Part shown: in pieces, positions 34,730 through 42,789 of the stretch
How positions within the stretch are numbered: position 1 is the first letter of the stretch
Layout: every line of letters starts with the position of its first letter
NCBI GenBank assembly: GCA_007695175.1
Contig: REEH01000133.1
Location: 31,058-95,057, forward strand
DNA from: Spirochaetaceae bacterium
Lineage (GTDB): Bacteria; Spirochaetota; Spirochaetia; DSM-27196; Alkalispirochaetaceae
Direction: 5' to 3'
DNA: 64,000 bases
Notes under the pieces: model-generated
What the model saw: only the letters and a program-made list of their open reading frames with translations
Database searches by the model: none
Told to the model about the DNA's origin: nothing
Made by a program: the position numbers and the translations under genes

Positions 34730-36700
34730 TTACCTGCTTTGCCGGCTGTTGATGCCCGGCAGGTTGTCAAAAGCCCTGGTCTGCTCCTCCATCTGCTCCA
34801 GAGCACCCTCCATGCGACCGAACTCACGCCGCAGGCGCTGCTCCGTCGTTTCCAGGCGCTCATTGTAGCGATCAATGCGCGTCTCGGTCTGGCCGATGCG
34901 GGTATCGAGTCCGCTGGATCGGCCGGCAATTATACCACCGGTTCGCACGTAGGGAGTAATGAAGCGTTCCATCGCTACGGCGACACCGGTATCCATGATG
35001 AGATCGCCCGTGGTATCCCGCCCGAAGAGGCGACCCACGGCGGCAAAGTTTGACTCCAGCGCCCGATCGAGGGTTGCCTCGTTGATCTCCATGTATCCCC
35101 GCATGCGGGACATGTCGAGTGATCCGCCACCGGCGGCGTTGGAGGAAATGCCGATCTGGCCGAGCAGGCGCATTTCGTCCTCGGCGCTCCCGTAGGAATC
35201 CATCATTATCGTCTGCATTCTCGAACGCAACTGATTCAGTGTCGTCTCTCCCTGGAAGAGGCCCAGTCTGGATTCCATGCGCTCCCGCTCTTCAGGGGTA
35301 AAGTAATCAATCTGGTCGATCAGGGAGCGATCGGTACGGGTGTAGATATTTATATCCCGCACAGCCTGGTTATAGAAACCGGCAAAATTGATTATAGCGT
35401 CCTTGGCACCTTCCCGGTCGGGTTCGATGTCGATCCGTACCGGTTCCGGCGATGCACGGCGGAGATTGATCGTCACTCCCGGTATGAGATCATCGATCGC
35501 GTTGGTCGGCCGTGTTATTTCGATGCCGCTGTACAGGATGCGTGCGTCCCGGGCTGTCTCGATTGCGTTGGTCGGAACGGCCCCCTCCCGCGCGTCCGGG
35601 TCCATTATCCGGATATTGCGTATTTCCAGGGCGCGATCGGTATTCCGGTTGGCGAAGAGAAAACCATCGGTTTCCGGGAGGAGTCGATCCGCGCCGACTG
35701 TCACCGTCTCGAAACGATCCCTTTCCGGCAGAGCGGGAAGTTCCGTCCGGCGGCCGGCTCCGGTTATCGTCATCGCCCGGTTGTCCTCCACATGTTCGGG
35801 AGGTTCCGGTGGTGCTACCCTCGGCAGGTCCAGGCCAAAGACCTCGTCCTGCACCGTGACTCCCTCAAGGGTCACCGATCCGGGGCTTGGCAGTTCCGGT
35901 CCCGGCGGCGAGGGAGGGGGCTCCCAGGGCTCCCGGGGCAGTTCCTCGGTCCGTGCTTCAAACTGGAGAACCATTCCCGGTTCAATGGAAAAGGGGCGTT
36001 CCAGGCGGAGTGAATGTTCCTCTCCCGGCTCAAGTCTCAGGGGCTCCGTTTCAAGAGCTGAAACGGATTGATCCGGCCGGGGAGGGGAGAGCAGTCCCGT
36101 CTCCTCCACGAGATCCCGCGCCGCATCACCAAAGGAGAGTTGCGCCGCGGCTCCCTCGCCCTGGCCCTCAAGAATCAACCGGCGCGTCGTGCTGGTATCG
36201 GGAACGATGGTTCCCCTGACCACGTCGGGAACACGTCGGTTGACCTGCTCCACGAAGTCCTGAAGCGTGCCGCCCCCGTACCGAAATGAGCGGGTGGTCT
36301 CGCCCAGCGTGAAGGTGTACACCCCCGCCTGCACCCGAAAATCCCGGTCAACCGGGGGCGAGGCGAACCGATCACGACCGGCGGTCTGGAGAACGGTTAT
36401 CTCCTCGGACCCTTCCTGGGAGAGGCGGCTTGCGGAAACGGTGAGAATGGCGGGATCGCTCGATCGGCCGAGGCGGTTGCGAAAGGGGTTGTCTATGCCG
36501 TAGAGAGTGCGGGATGCATCCCGGAGATCGGTAAGGTTTCGGCCCAGGTCCTGCCAGGTGCGACGCTGGATCTCAAACTTCTCCACGTCCCGCTCAAGGC
36601 GGCGGACGGGGATCCGTTCGATCTCCATCAGATCGTCCACCATCTTCGCGGTATCCATGCCGCGTCTGCTTGAGATGCCCGGTATCGTTATATCAGACAC
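34730..36700 (-). CDS. fliD: Flagellar hook-associated protein 2 (filament cap)
   Basis: This 656-residue protein starts DITIPGISSRRGMDTAKMVD, the family N-terminus that includes the D0 helix, and ends with EGALEQMEEQTRAFDNL, the matching C-terminal helix. The central region has a proline-rich stretch (EPWEPPPSPPGPELPSPG, about 255-272) unusual for FliD. FliD caps the growing filament and promotes flagellin folding. It starts with GTG behind GGGAGGGG. The gene is downstream of flaG, in a flaB1-flaB2-flaG-fliD order. Confidence 0.92.
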   Translation of the reverse strand: MSDITIPGISSRRGMDTAKMVDDLMEIERIPVRRLERDVEKFEIQRRTWQDLGRNLTDLRDASRTLYGIDNPFRNRLGRSSDPAILTVSASRLSQEGSEEITVLQTAGRDRFASPPVDRDFRVQAGVYTFTLGETTRSFRYGGGTLQDFVEQVNRRVPDVVRGTIVPDTSTTRRLILEGQGEGAAAQLSFGDAARDLVEETGLLSPPRPDQSVSALETEPLRLEPGEEHSLRLERPFSIEPGMVLQFEARTEELPREPWEPPPSPPGPELPSPGSVTLEGVTVQDEVFGLDLPRVAPPEPPEHVEDNRAMTITGAGRRTELPALPERDRFETVTVGADRLLPETDGFLFANRNTDRALEIRNIRIMDPDAREGAVPTNAIETARDARILYSGIEITRPTNAIDDLIPGVTINLRRASPEPVRIDIEPDREGAKDAIINFAGFYNQAVRDINIYTRTDRSLIDQIDYFTPEERERMESRLGLFQGETTLNQLRSRMQTIMMDSYGSAEDEMRLLGQIGISSNAAGGGSLDMSRMRGYMEINEATLDRALESNFAAVGRLFGRDTTGDLIMDTGVAVAMERFITPYVRTGGIIAGRSSGLDTRIGQTETRIDRYNERLETTEQRLRREFGRMEGALEQMEEQTRAFDNLPGINSRQSR

Positions 36701-36752
36701 GTCCCCTCCCCGCGTGCCCTACCGAATGCTGCAAGTACAGTTTTCGTCGCTG

Positions 36753-37109
36753 CTATATCGTCTCATCCAGAAGGAGCCCGATCGCTTCACGAATCCGGAT
36801 GTGAGCTCGTTGCAGCTCGGCGGGCGGCAGCTCCTTGATCACTTTATCGGTATTTCGATCGATGACCTTGACGACCATCTGGCCGAGCTCTTCGTTGTAG
36901 TTGAAGCTGAGTCGCTTGTTGAAGTTCTGGGAAACACGCCGCAGCTCCTCGACGCTTCGACGAACGTCCTCCGCGGTAGGTTGTTGTTCCCGCAGCTTTT
37001 CGGCTACCTGCCGGGCCCGGTTTTGAGCTTCCCTATGTGTGACACGTCCCTCCGGGACGCGTGGTGCCCTGTGCTGCTGTTGCAGCACCTGGGAGATTTC
37101 CAGTGCCAT
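36753..37109 (-). CDS. flaG: FlaG-family protein
   Basis: This 118-residue protein has the FlaG signature RLSFNYNEELGQMVVKVID followed by RNTDKVIKELPPAEL. FlaG is a small protein encoded next to fliD that limits filament length in other bacteria. It lies between flaB2 and fliD on the same strand. The N-terminal 60 residues are basic, glutamine-rich and poorly conserved. Confidence 0.88.
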   Translation of the reverse strand: MALEISQVLQQQHRAPRVPEGRVTHREAQNRARQVAEKLREQQPTAEDVRRSVEELRRVSQNFNKRLSFNYNEELGQMVVKVIDRNTDKVIKELPPAELQRAHIRIREAIGLLLDETI

Positions 37110-37137
37110 ATCGTACCTCCGTGTACAGAACAGCCTG

Positions 37138-37168
37138 CCGGGGGGGGAGAGCGCGCGATCCCCCCCGG
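37138..37168. repeat. G/C-run hairpin between flaB2 and flaG
   Basis: CCGGGGGGGG (37138-37147) pairs with CCCCCCCGG (37160-37168) around about 12 bases. On the minus strand it follows flaB2 without a T-run, so it may protect the 3' end of the flagellin mRNA or reduce transcription into flaG-fliD. Confidence 0.6.
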
Positions 37169-37219
37169 TGGCCGGGTGAAAGAAGACGTCCAGATCTCTT
37201 TCACCAGAAAACGAACGGA

Positions 37220-38074
37220 TTAACCGAGCAACTGCAGGACTGATTGCGTCTGCATGTTGGCCTGAGCCAGCATCGCCGTATTGGACTGCATCAGAATCTG
37301 GTCGCGAACGAAATCAACAATACCGCTGGCCATGTTCTGGTCACGGATCTGCGATTCCGAAGCAGCCAGGTTCTCCGACGCTATCGTAACGCCCTGCTGG
37401 GCCATCTCAAACCGGTTCTGGTACGCACCCAGATCTGCCCGTTGAGCGGAAACGTTGCGAAGTGCCGCGTCGACGATACCTATCGCCTGGTTTGCCATTT
37501 CGGGAGTGGAAATGCTTATCATTCCCTCCTCTCCCTGCACGTTTTCCAGTCCCAGCGCCTGGGCGGTCATCGTTCCGATGAAGATCCGCTCGTTCTGGTC
37601 CATGTTTGCGCCGACCTGGAACTGCATCACCATGCCAACCGCGCTGTCCCGCGCAAAAGCCCCCGTCAGGATATTCATCCCGTTGAACTGGGCGTGTGAC
37701 GCGATACGGTTGATCTCATCCACCAGTTGGGACACCTCGACCTGGATCTGCATTCGATCCTCGGCGGTGTACATCCCGTTGGCGGACTGCACGGAGAGCT
37801 CGCGCATGCGCTGGAGAATATCCTGCGATGTCTGCAGGTATCCCTCCGTCGTCTGGATAAACGACACCGCATTCTGGATGTTGCGCTCGGCCTGGTTCAG
37901 GCCACGGATCTGACTGCGCAGCTTCTCGCTTACCGCCAGCCCGCTTGCGTCGTCACCCGCGCGGTTGATGCGCTGGCCGGAACTGAGCCCCTCAATTGTC
38001 CGCTGCATTGATGCGGTCCGGGAGCCGAGTGTCCGACTTGCAAACTGTGCACTCGCGTTGTGATTGATAATCAT
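37220..38074 (-). CDS. flaB2: Flagellin core protein FlaB (second copy)
   Basis: This 284-residue flagellin has the conserved N-terminal half [17 protein letters not shown] with [20 protein letters not shown], and the C-terminal half ending [15 protein letters not shown]. It lacks the variable surface domain, as in spirochaete FlaB core flagellins whose filaments stay in the periplasm. No export signal is needed because flagellins leave through the flagellar secretion system. AAGGAGGATCAC precedes the ATG and contains two GGA motifs suitable for CsrA. It lies 227 bases after flaB1. Confidence 0.95.
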   Translation of the reverse strand: MIINHNASAQFASRTLGSRTASMQRTIEGLSSGQRINRAGDDASGLAVSEKLRSQIRGLNQAERNIQNAVSFIQTTEGYLQTSQDILQRMRELSVQSANGMYTAEDRMQIQVEVSQLVDEINRIASHAQFNGMNILTGAFARDSAVGMVMQFQVGANMDQNERIFIGTMTAQALGLENVQGEEGMISISTPEMANQAIGIVDAALRNVSAQRADLGAYQNRFEMAQQGVTIASENLAASESQIRDQNMASGIVDFVRDQILMQSNTAMLAQANMQTQSVLQLLG

Positions 38075-38188
38075 GTGATCCTCCTTGATTCAGGTTTACC
38101 AGCAATCATTGCCGGAACCTTCGCGGCGAGGGGGGCCGGAAGAGTCGAATCGCGCGCTTCCTCCGGACCGTTCTCCCCGCACATCGAA

Positions 38189-38225
38189 GGGACCGGCCCG
38201 TCTCATCCTTGAGACGGGCTGTCCC
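38189..38225. repeat. Strong hairpin between flaB1 and flaB2
   Basis: GCCCGTCTC (38196-38204) and GAGACGGGC (38211-38219) pair perfectly, with an outer GGGAC/GTCCC extension across a two-base bulge. There is no T-run on either strand, so mRNA stabilisation or processing between the two flagellin genes is more likely than full termination. Confidence 0.65.
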
Positions 38226-38282
38226 TTCCTGCTCACCGTCAAAGCAGGATCAGTTTTTCAAAGATCGCGGCCTCCAGGGCCT

Positions 38283-38299
38283 TAGTACCAAGGGTACTA
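38283..38299. repeat. Short hairpin directly after the flaB1 stop
   Basis: TAGTACC and GGTACTA form a seven-base stem with a three-base loop immediately downstream of flaB1 on the minus strand. The half-site TAGTAC also occurs in the candidate deoR operator, probably by chance. Confidence 0.5.
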
Positions 38300-38301
38300 C
38301 G

Positions 38302-39156
38302 CTAACCCAATAATTGCAACACGGATTGTGTTACGGTATTGGCCTGGGCGAGCATAGCCGTGCTGGACTGAACGAGGATCTGGTTCCGCACGAAGTTCAC
38401 GACCTCCGACGCCATGTCGACGTCCCGGATGCGCGATTCCGCTGCCTGCAGGTTCTCCGCGGCAATATCAATTCCCTGAACGGCCATTTCGAGCCTGTTC
38501 TGGTACGCGCCGAGATCCGCTCTCTGCTTGTTGATCGTACGCAGGGCGGTGTCGATCAGTCCGATCGACGCGTTTGCCTGGTCCGGGCTCGAGAGACTCA
38601 TCAGGTCCTGTTCGGTCTTGATCCCCAGCGCCTGGGCGGTCATCGTTCCGATGAAAACGCGTTCCCGCTGGTCCATGTTGGCTCCGATCTGGAAGTACAT
38701 GGAGGCGGTGATCACGTTGTCTCCGGTGTCCCTGGCAAAGCGTCCCGTCAGTATGTTCATTCCGTTGAACTGAGCGTGTGACGCGATCCGGTCGATCTCG
38801 TCAACCAGTTGCGAAACCTCCACCTGGATCTGCATCCGGTCTTCCGACGTGTAGATTCCGTTGGCGGACTGAACGGCCAGTTCCCGCAGACGCTGCAGGA
38901 TATCCTGCGAGGTCTGGAGGTAGCCCTCCGTTGCCTGGATGAAGGAGATGCCGTCGGAAGCGTTTCTCGAGGCCTGGTTCAGGCCGCGAATCTGGCTCCG
39001 CATCTTCTCGCTCACCGCCAGGCCGCTGGCGTCGTCCCCGGCGCGGTTGATCCGCAAACCGGAGCTGAGCTTCTCGATGTTACCCTGCACAAGGCTGTTG
39101 TTGGCACCCTGCGTGCGTTGAGCAAACATCGCGCTCATGTTGTGGTTGATAATCAT
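38302..39156 (-). CDS. flaB1: Flagellin core protein FlaB (first copy)
   Basis: This 284-residue flagellin is closely similar to the second copy over its whole length ([17 protein letters not shown] at the start, [15 protein letters not shown] at the end). Differences are spread over the middle. GGGAGGACG before the ATG is both a strong ribosome-binding site and a possible CsrA site. The in-frame upstream extension is not coding because flagellins begin at MIINHN. It heads the flaB1-flaB2-flaG-fliD run. I found no clear promoter on its own strand in the 280 bases upstream. Confidence 0.95.
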   Translation of the reverse strand: MIINHNMSAMFAQRTQGANNSLVQGNIEKLSSGLRINRAGDDASGLAVSEKMRSQIRGLNQASRNASDGISFIQATEGYLQTSQDILQRLRELAVQSANGIYTSEDRMQIQVEVSQLVDEIDRIASHAQFNGMNILTGRFARDTGDNVITASMYFQIGANMDQRERVFIGTMTAQALGIKTEQDLMSLSSPDQANASIGLIDTALRTINKQRADLGAYQNRLEMAVQGIDIAAENLQAAESRIRDVDMASEVVNFVRNQILVQSSTAMLAQANTVTQSVLQLLG

Positions 39157-39223
39157 GGTTCGTCCTCCCTGAACGTTCTTCTCGGGCATCCATGCCCGTG
39201 GCGTAGCCGTACTGCTTTCCCTG

Positions 39224-39257
39224 GCACCGATGGTACCGATTTCTGATCAATCGGTGC
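39224..39257. promoter_or_regulatory. Inverted repeat in the flaB1 upstream region
   Basis: GCACCGAT (39224-39231) and ATCGGTGC (39250-39257) are perfect inverted arms 18 bases apart, with an additional inner TACCGAT. The element ends exactly where the plus-strand sigma-28 -35 begins, so it could be a regulator site or a leader hairpin of flaB1. Confidence 0.5.
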
Positions 39258-39284
39258 TAAAGGCCGCTTTCCGGGCGCCGATAA
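39258..39284 (+). promoter_or_regulatory. Perfect-consensus sigma-28 promoter, plus strand
   Basis: TAAA (39258-39261), 15 bases and GCCGATAA (39277-39284) match the FliA consensus exactly. It points away from flaB1 and into the antisense strand of the TPR gene, where no plus-strand gene can be supported. Confidence 0.6.
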
Positions 39285-39437
39285 TCAAGATATGGGGAAG
39301 CCTGGTCTTCCGTGGCCTGCGGAAGCACGGGGTTCTCCCTGTTCATGCTCTTCGGCCGGGAGGCGTATAAACTTGATACTCTTTTCGGAGAAGATTGTGC
39401 GCGGACCGGCAGTCCCGCGGCTGGGCAGGGGAGGGTG

Positions 39438-40556
39438 TTACCCTTCGTCCAGGAGCTTGAGATACTGCAGTGCAACCGGGTCTTCCGGTTCCAGAGAGAG
39501 AACCACATCAAAAAAGCGTCGTGCGCTTTCGGGATCGCCCTCTCTGAGAGCCAGAACACCCATGTTCGACATGATCCTGGTGTTGTCCGGCTCCTGCTCA
39601 AGGGCTTGCTCCAGATGCCGGCGGCAGGCATCAAAATCACCCAGCTCCATGCGGCAGATCGCCAGCTCGTTGCGCGTGTCCGCATTGTCTCCCCCAAGTG
39701 AGAGAGCCCGTTCAAAAGCGCGCGCCCCATCCTCGAAGCGATTGAGCCGTCTGTGTCCCCATCCCAGGAGGAACCACCCGTTCCACGCGTCGGGGTGTTT
39801 CCGGAGAAACGCCTCAATCGCTTCTATTCCCCGCTCTTCGTCACCGATTTTGATGAAATCAAAGGCTTCCTTGAAGAGGCGGTCCGTGGAACTCTGGGTC
39901 TCGATCTCCGCAAGGATCACCCGGGCCCGGGCTACTTTCTCCTCCTCATCGCTCTCTTCCACAAAGCGCTGGAGGTGTCGGAATGCCTCATCGATGTTGT
40001 AGAGCTTCAGGAAGAAGAGTCCCGCGTTGAGGTATACATCCGCCGGGAGCGGGCCCTCCCGGGCAAAGAGTCCCCGATACGTGGATGCCGCCCGTTCCCG
40101 GTACATATCGGCTTCCGTGGTCCGCCCGATTTTCTCCAGAGCCTGGGCTCGTTGTTCCAGTGTGATCGCCAGATTGGTAGGGCCCTCCACACCCTCCGGG
40201 TCGAATCCCGAAAGGGCAAGAAAGATTTCCTCCGCTATCTCGAAGTTCTCGTTGCGACTGTTGATGATCCCCGTCTCGGAGAGTTCCTCCACCATGCGGG
40301 GACGCATCCCGCGGATAAAGGCACGGTAGTAGGGTGCATCATCGTGCTCCGGACGATACGCGAGGACTTTGAGCATACCGGCGATTATCATTTCCCAGGA
40401 CAGTTCCTCCGGGTTCCACTCTTCCGCACGCTCCCGTGTCTCCACCGGCAGGAGGACTGACGAATCCAGGGTGACATCACCGACGGTGCCGGTAAACGAC
40501 TCCGGTACGGAAATGTAGATGATGTCTTTCAGGGGGTCTTCGTTTTCTCGTGTCAT
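39438..40556 (-). CDS. TPR-repeat protein
   Basis: This 372-residue protein consists largely of helical tetratricopeptide repeats. The clearest repeats are AWNGWFLLGWGHRRLNRFED and the three after it up to VALQYLKLLDEG (about 260-370). There is no signal peptide, so it acts in the cytosol as a protein-binding scaffold. GGAGAGAG precedes its ATG. It lies 14 bases after the PilZ gene and upstream of flaB1 on the same strand. A motility role is suggested by position only. Confidence 0.8.
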   Translation of the reverse strand: MTRENEDPLKDIIYISVPESFTGTVGDVTLDSSVLLPVETRERAEEWNPEELSWEMIIAGMLKVLAYRPEHDDAPYYRAFIRGMRPRMVEELSETGIINSRNENFEIAEEIFLALSGFDPEGVEGPTNLAITLEQRAQALEKIGRTTEADMYRERAASTYRGLFAREGPLPADVYLNAGLFFLKLYNIDEAFRHLQRFVEESDEEEKVARARVILAEIETQSSTDRLFKEAFDFIKIGDEERGIEAIEAFLRKHPDAWNGWFLLGWGHRRLNRFEDGARAFERALSLGGDNADTRNELAICRMELGDFDACRRHLEQALEQEPDNTRIMSNMGVLALREGDPESARRFFDVVLSLEPEDPVALQYLKLLDEG

Positions 40557-40570
40557 TTGCTCTCTCCGGA

Positions 40571-41431
40571 TCAGTTGGTGTCCGGAACCGGGCCCGTACC
40601 CTTATCGATTTCTGTTTTCTTTTTGACCGGTTGCTTCACGAAGCGCAGATACTCACTGATACGCATCTTGTACGGCATCGGCACCTTGTCCTCATCGAAA
40701 GCTACGGCGAAGGCGGAAATATCACTGCGGCTCTCCACGGGCTCATACCGCACGATTGTCCCTGAGATGAGGAGCGTTTCCGTTGGATCGTCAAACTCAA
40801 GTCTCAGCGTCGCGGCGCGATTGAGGAGGAACTGCGGGACGCCCTGCATGAGTATCTTTGCGCCACCAAAGGACAAATCCCGCAGCAGACCTTTGCGGGG
40901 GACGTTATCCACCGTTATCTGCGCACCGATTGACACAAGTCCCAGCTTCTTCTGCACGTCCGGCGCGAGGATTATCCGTTCTTCCCGGCGGCGATGAAAG
41001 GAGACGTTGGCCGAGAGCAGGTTGCCCAGGCGTTCGATCAGATCATCCGGCGGGCGCTGGGTAAACTGAAGATTCAGAAAACTCAAGCCTTTTGCGGGAT
41101 CGCCGTAGGGAGAGATGCCGGCGACGCGGGCCGAGACGAAAAATGCCAGGGGGTCGGTCTTCTCCCGCTGGATGAAGCTGAATCGCAGGGAGACGACGTT
41201 TTTGGCCTTGGCCAGCGCTTCTTTCAGGGAGGGCTGGAGCGTGGTGATTATTTTCGCGCCCTGCATGGAGCTGGAATAGACGATGCAGGGCCACTGGTAC
41301 CCGAGACACTTGAGGAATATCTGTCGCGTATTGAGAAGAAGCGCCTGATTGACTTCCCGGGTAAAGGTTACTTCGGTCTTTTCGAACTGCTGGTAATAGT
41401 TGGTTATCTGCTGACTGGTGGTGACCGCCAT
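40571..41431 (-). CDS. plzA: PilZ-domain c-di-GMP receptor (PlzA-like)
   Basis: This 286-residue protein has an N-terminal YcgR-like domain (about 1-140) and a C-terminal PilZ domain. Both c-di-GMP contacts are present: the arginine cluster FHRRREERI (about 145-153) and the RDLSFGGAKI motif (about 183-192, matching D/NxSxxG). This is the two-domain layout of Borrelia PlzA, and such receptors alter flagellar motility and gene expression. The ATG at 41431 has no Shine-Dalgarno and sits close behind a consensus -35 promoter. The TPR gene follows. Confidence 0.85.
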   Translation of the reverse strand: MAVTTSQQITNYYQQFEKTEVTFTREVNQALLLNTRQIFLKCLGYQWPCIVYSSSMQGAKIITTLQPSLKEALAKAKNVVSLRFSFIQREKTDPLAFFVSARVAGISPYGDPAKGLSFLNLQFTQRPPDDLIERLGNLLSANVSFHRRREERIILAPDVQKKLGLVSIGAQITVDNVPRKGLLRDLSFGGAKILMQGVPQFLLNRAATLRLEFDDPTETLLISGTIVRYEPVESRSDISAFAVAFDEDKVPMPYKMRISEYLRFVKQPVKKKTEIDKGTGPVPDTN

Positions 41432-41440
41432 GGAGAGTTA

Positions 41441-41470
41441 AAGGTATGCCATCGGTGTCGCCGGTGTCAA
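41441..41470 (-). promoter_or_regulatory. Promoter of the PilZ-TPR genes, predicted leaderless
   Basis: TTGACA (41470-41465), 18 bases and TACCTT (41446-41441) end nine bases before the ATG at 41431. Confidence 0.5.
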
Positions 41471-41748
41471 TGATCAAGTGCGTCGTCGATACGCTCCAGC
41501 AGCCGCCGCGTGATTGCTTCAACTTCTCCCGTTACGGTGCTCTCCCCCTGGTTCCCGCGACAGCGGAACAGTTCGTCCGTGACGAGCAGGGCCGCCAGTA
41601 TTGCCTTTTTCAGGGGATCGCCGGTAGCGACGGATTCCTCGATTTCCCGAATTCGGGCCCGGTAGTACCCGAGGATCTCCTCGACATACTCCGGGTCCTC
41701 GTCCGACTGGATCTGGAACGACACTCCCAGCAGGTCTATTCGCATCAT
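41467..41748 (-). CDS. zapA: Cell division protein ZapA
   Basis: This 93-residue protein matches ZapA: an N-terminal beta strand (RIDLLGVSFQIQSDEDPEYV) followed by helices with ILAALLVTDELF that form the coiled-coil dimer. ZapA binds FtsZ and bundles its filaments. Two adjacent ATG codons (41748 and 41745) are possible starts. It lies 20 bases after the ZapB-like gene, so a pair of Z-ring accessory proteins is encoded together. Confidence 0.85.
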   Translation of the reverse strand: MMRIDLLGVSFQIQSDEDPEYVEEILGYYRARIREIEESVATGDPLKKAILAALLVTDELFRCRGNQGESTVTGEVEAITRRLLERIDDALDH

Positions 41749-41768
41749 GATGGGTTACACCGCCAGGG

Positions 41769-42173
41769 TCAGAAAATGTCCAGTTCCGGTCCCGGTTTTT
41801 GTTCTTCCTCCTGGTCGGGAGGAAGGTCCTCATCGGCGGATTCCTCCCGGGTATCCCCATCGACCGGGGGTTCGCTCGTGCCGGCCGAGGCGTCTTCCTC
41901 GGGGATGACCTCGACCTGCTGCTGCTCGATGCCCTCCTCACCGACGGCGTCCTCAACTTCGTCGAGACGCTGAAGAGCGCTGAGAATACCCGCTTCAATC
42001 TCCTCCTGGTTGGAGGCAAAGCCCTCGATCCGTCGCTCCAGGTCGGAGATTCTCTCCTGGTAGTTCTCCAGCTGGTTGTGCAGGGCGGAGTTTTCCGCTT
42101 TCAGCTCCGTAATCCGGGCGATAACCTTCTGTACCCGCTCCTCCAGCAGCCGAACCTGCTCTATTCTGATCAT
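41769..42173 (-). CDS. ZapB-like coiled-coil protein
   Basis: This 134-residue protein is a continuous coiled coil over residues 1-75 (EQVRLLEERVQKVIARITEL and on), followed by an acidic tail rich in Glu, Asp and Pro ending in LDIF. The coiled coil resembles ZapB and the acidic tail is unusual. Because it precedes zapA, a role at the Z ring is plausible. The short hydrophobic terminus LDIF could be a docking motif. This is inference from context. Confidence 0.75.
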   Translation of the reverse strand: MIRIEQVRLLEERVQKVIARITELKAENSALHNQLENYQERISDLERRIEGFASNQEEIEAGILSALQRLDEVEDAVGEEGIEQQQVEVIPEEDASAGTSEPPVDGDTREESADEDLPPDQEEEQKPGPELDIF

Positions 42174-42175
42174 GG

Positions 42176-42535
42176 TCAGGTTTCGAGCCGGGACCGTGCC
42201 GTGGACACAAGCTGGTTGAAGGCACTCCGATCCTCAATGGCCAGATTGGAGAGCGTCTTGCGATCGACCTGAACCTCCGCCTTGCGCAGCCCCTCCATCA
42301 GGCGTGAGTAGGTCATGCCTTCAGCTCGGCAGGCAGCGCTGATGCGGGTAATCCAGAGGCGCCGGAAGTCACGCTTGCGCGCTTTCCGGTCGCGGTAGGC
42401 GTACTCCAGTGATTTCGCCAACGCGTCCTTCGCTGTTCGAAAGGCGTTCTTTCGTCGTCCCCAGTACCCTTTGGTCTGGGAGGTAATCTTTTTCCGGCGG
42501 TTCTTCCGCCGCGTTCCATCTACTGCTCGTGGCAT
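42176..42535 (-). CDS. rplT: 50S ribosomal protein L20
   Basis: This 119-residue basic protein has the L20 N-terminus (RKNRRKKITSQTKGYWGRRK) and the helical C-terminal domain ending AFNQLVSTARS. It binds 23S rRNA early in assembly. It is third in infC-rpmI-rplT, the standard order. The N-terminal MPRAVDGT is normal. The ZapB-like gene starts two bases after its stop. Confidence 0.97.
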   Translation of the reverse strand: MPRAVDGTRRKNRRKKITSQTKGYWGRRKNAFRTAKDALAKSLEYAYRDRKARKRDFRRLWITRISAACRAEGMTYSRLMEGLRKAEVQVDRKTLSNLAIEDRSAFNQLVSTARSRLET

Positions 42536-42572
42536 TCTTCTCTACCTCTCGGCGTAATCTATAAACCGCTGC

Positions 42573-42770
42573 TCAGCTGTAGGGCAGCAGCGTTCGGGCC
42601 CGTTTCTGCTCCGCAGGGCTCAGCAGACCGGCTTTCCGCAGGTGTCGCTTGCGCTTGGTGCTCTTCTTGCTGAGAATATGGCGCAGCCCCTGTTTCTTGT
42701 ACTTCACTTTGCCGCTTCCCGTGACGTGGTACCGTTTTGCCGCGGCGCGACGGGTCTTCATCTTTGGCAT
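42573..42770 (-). CDS. rpmI: 50S ribosomal protein L35
   Basis: This 65-residue basic protein starts [20 protein letters not shown] and continues [13 protein letters not shown], as expected for L35. It lies between infC (19 bases upstream) and rplT (37 bases downstream). Confidence 0.97.
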   Translation of the reverse strand: MPKMKTRRAAAKRYHVTGSGKVKYKKQGLRHILSKKSTKRKRHLRKAGLLSPAEQKRARTLLPYS

Positions 42771-42789
42771 ACCTGGTGCTCCTGATAAA

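Noticed and set aside
39292..40002. A 236-codon plus-strand frame starting at the orphan sigma-28 start
   Set aside because: It has no ribosome-binding site, lies mostly antisense to the TPR gene and shows no protein-like composition. An untranslated RNA is more likely if the promoter is real.
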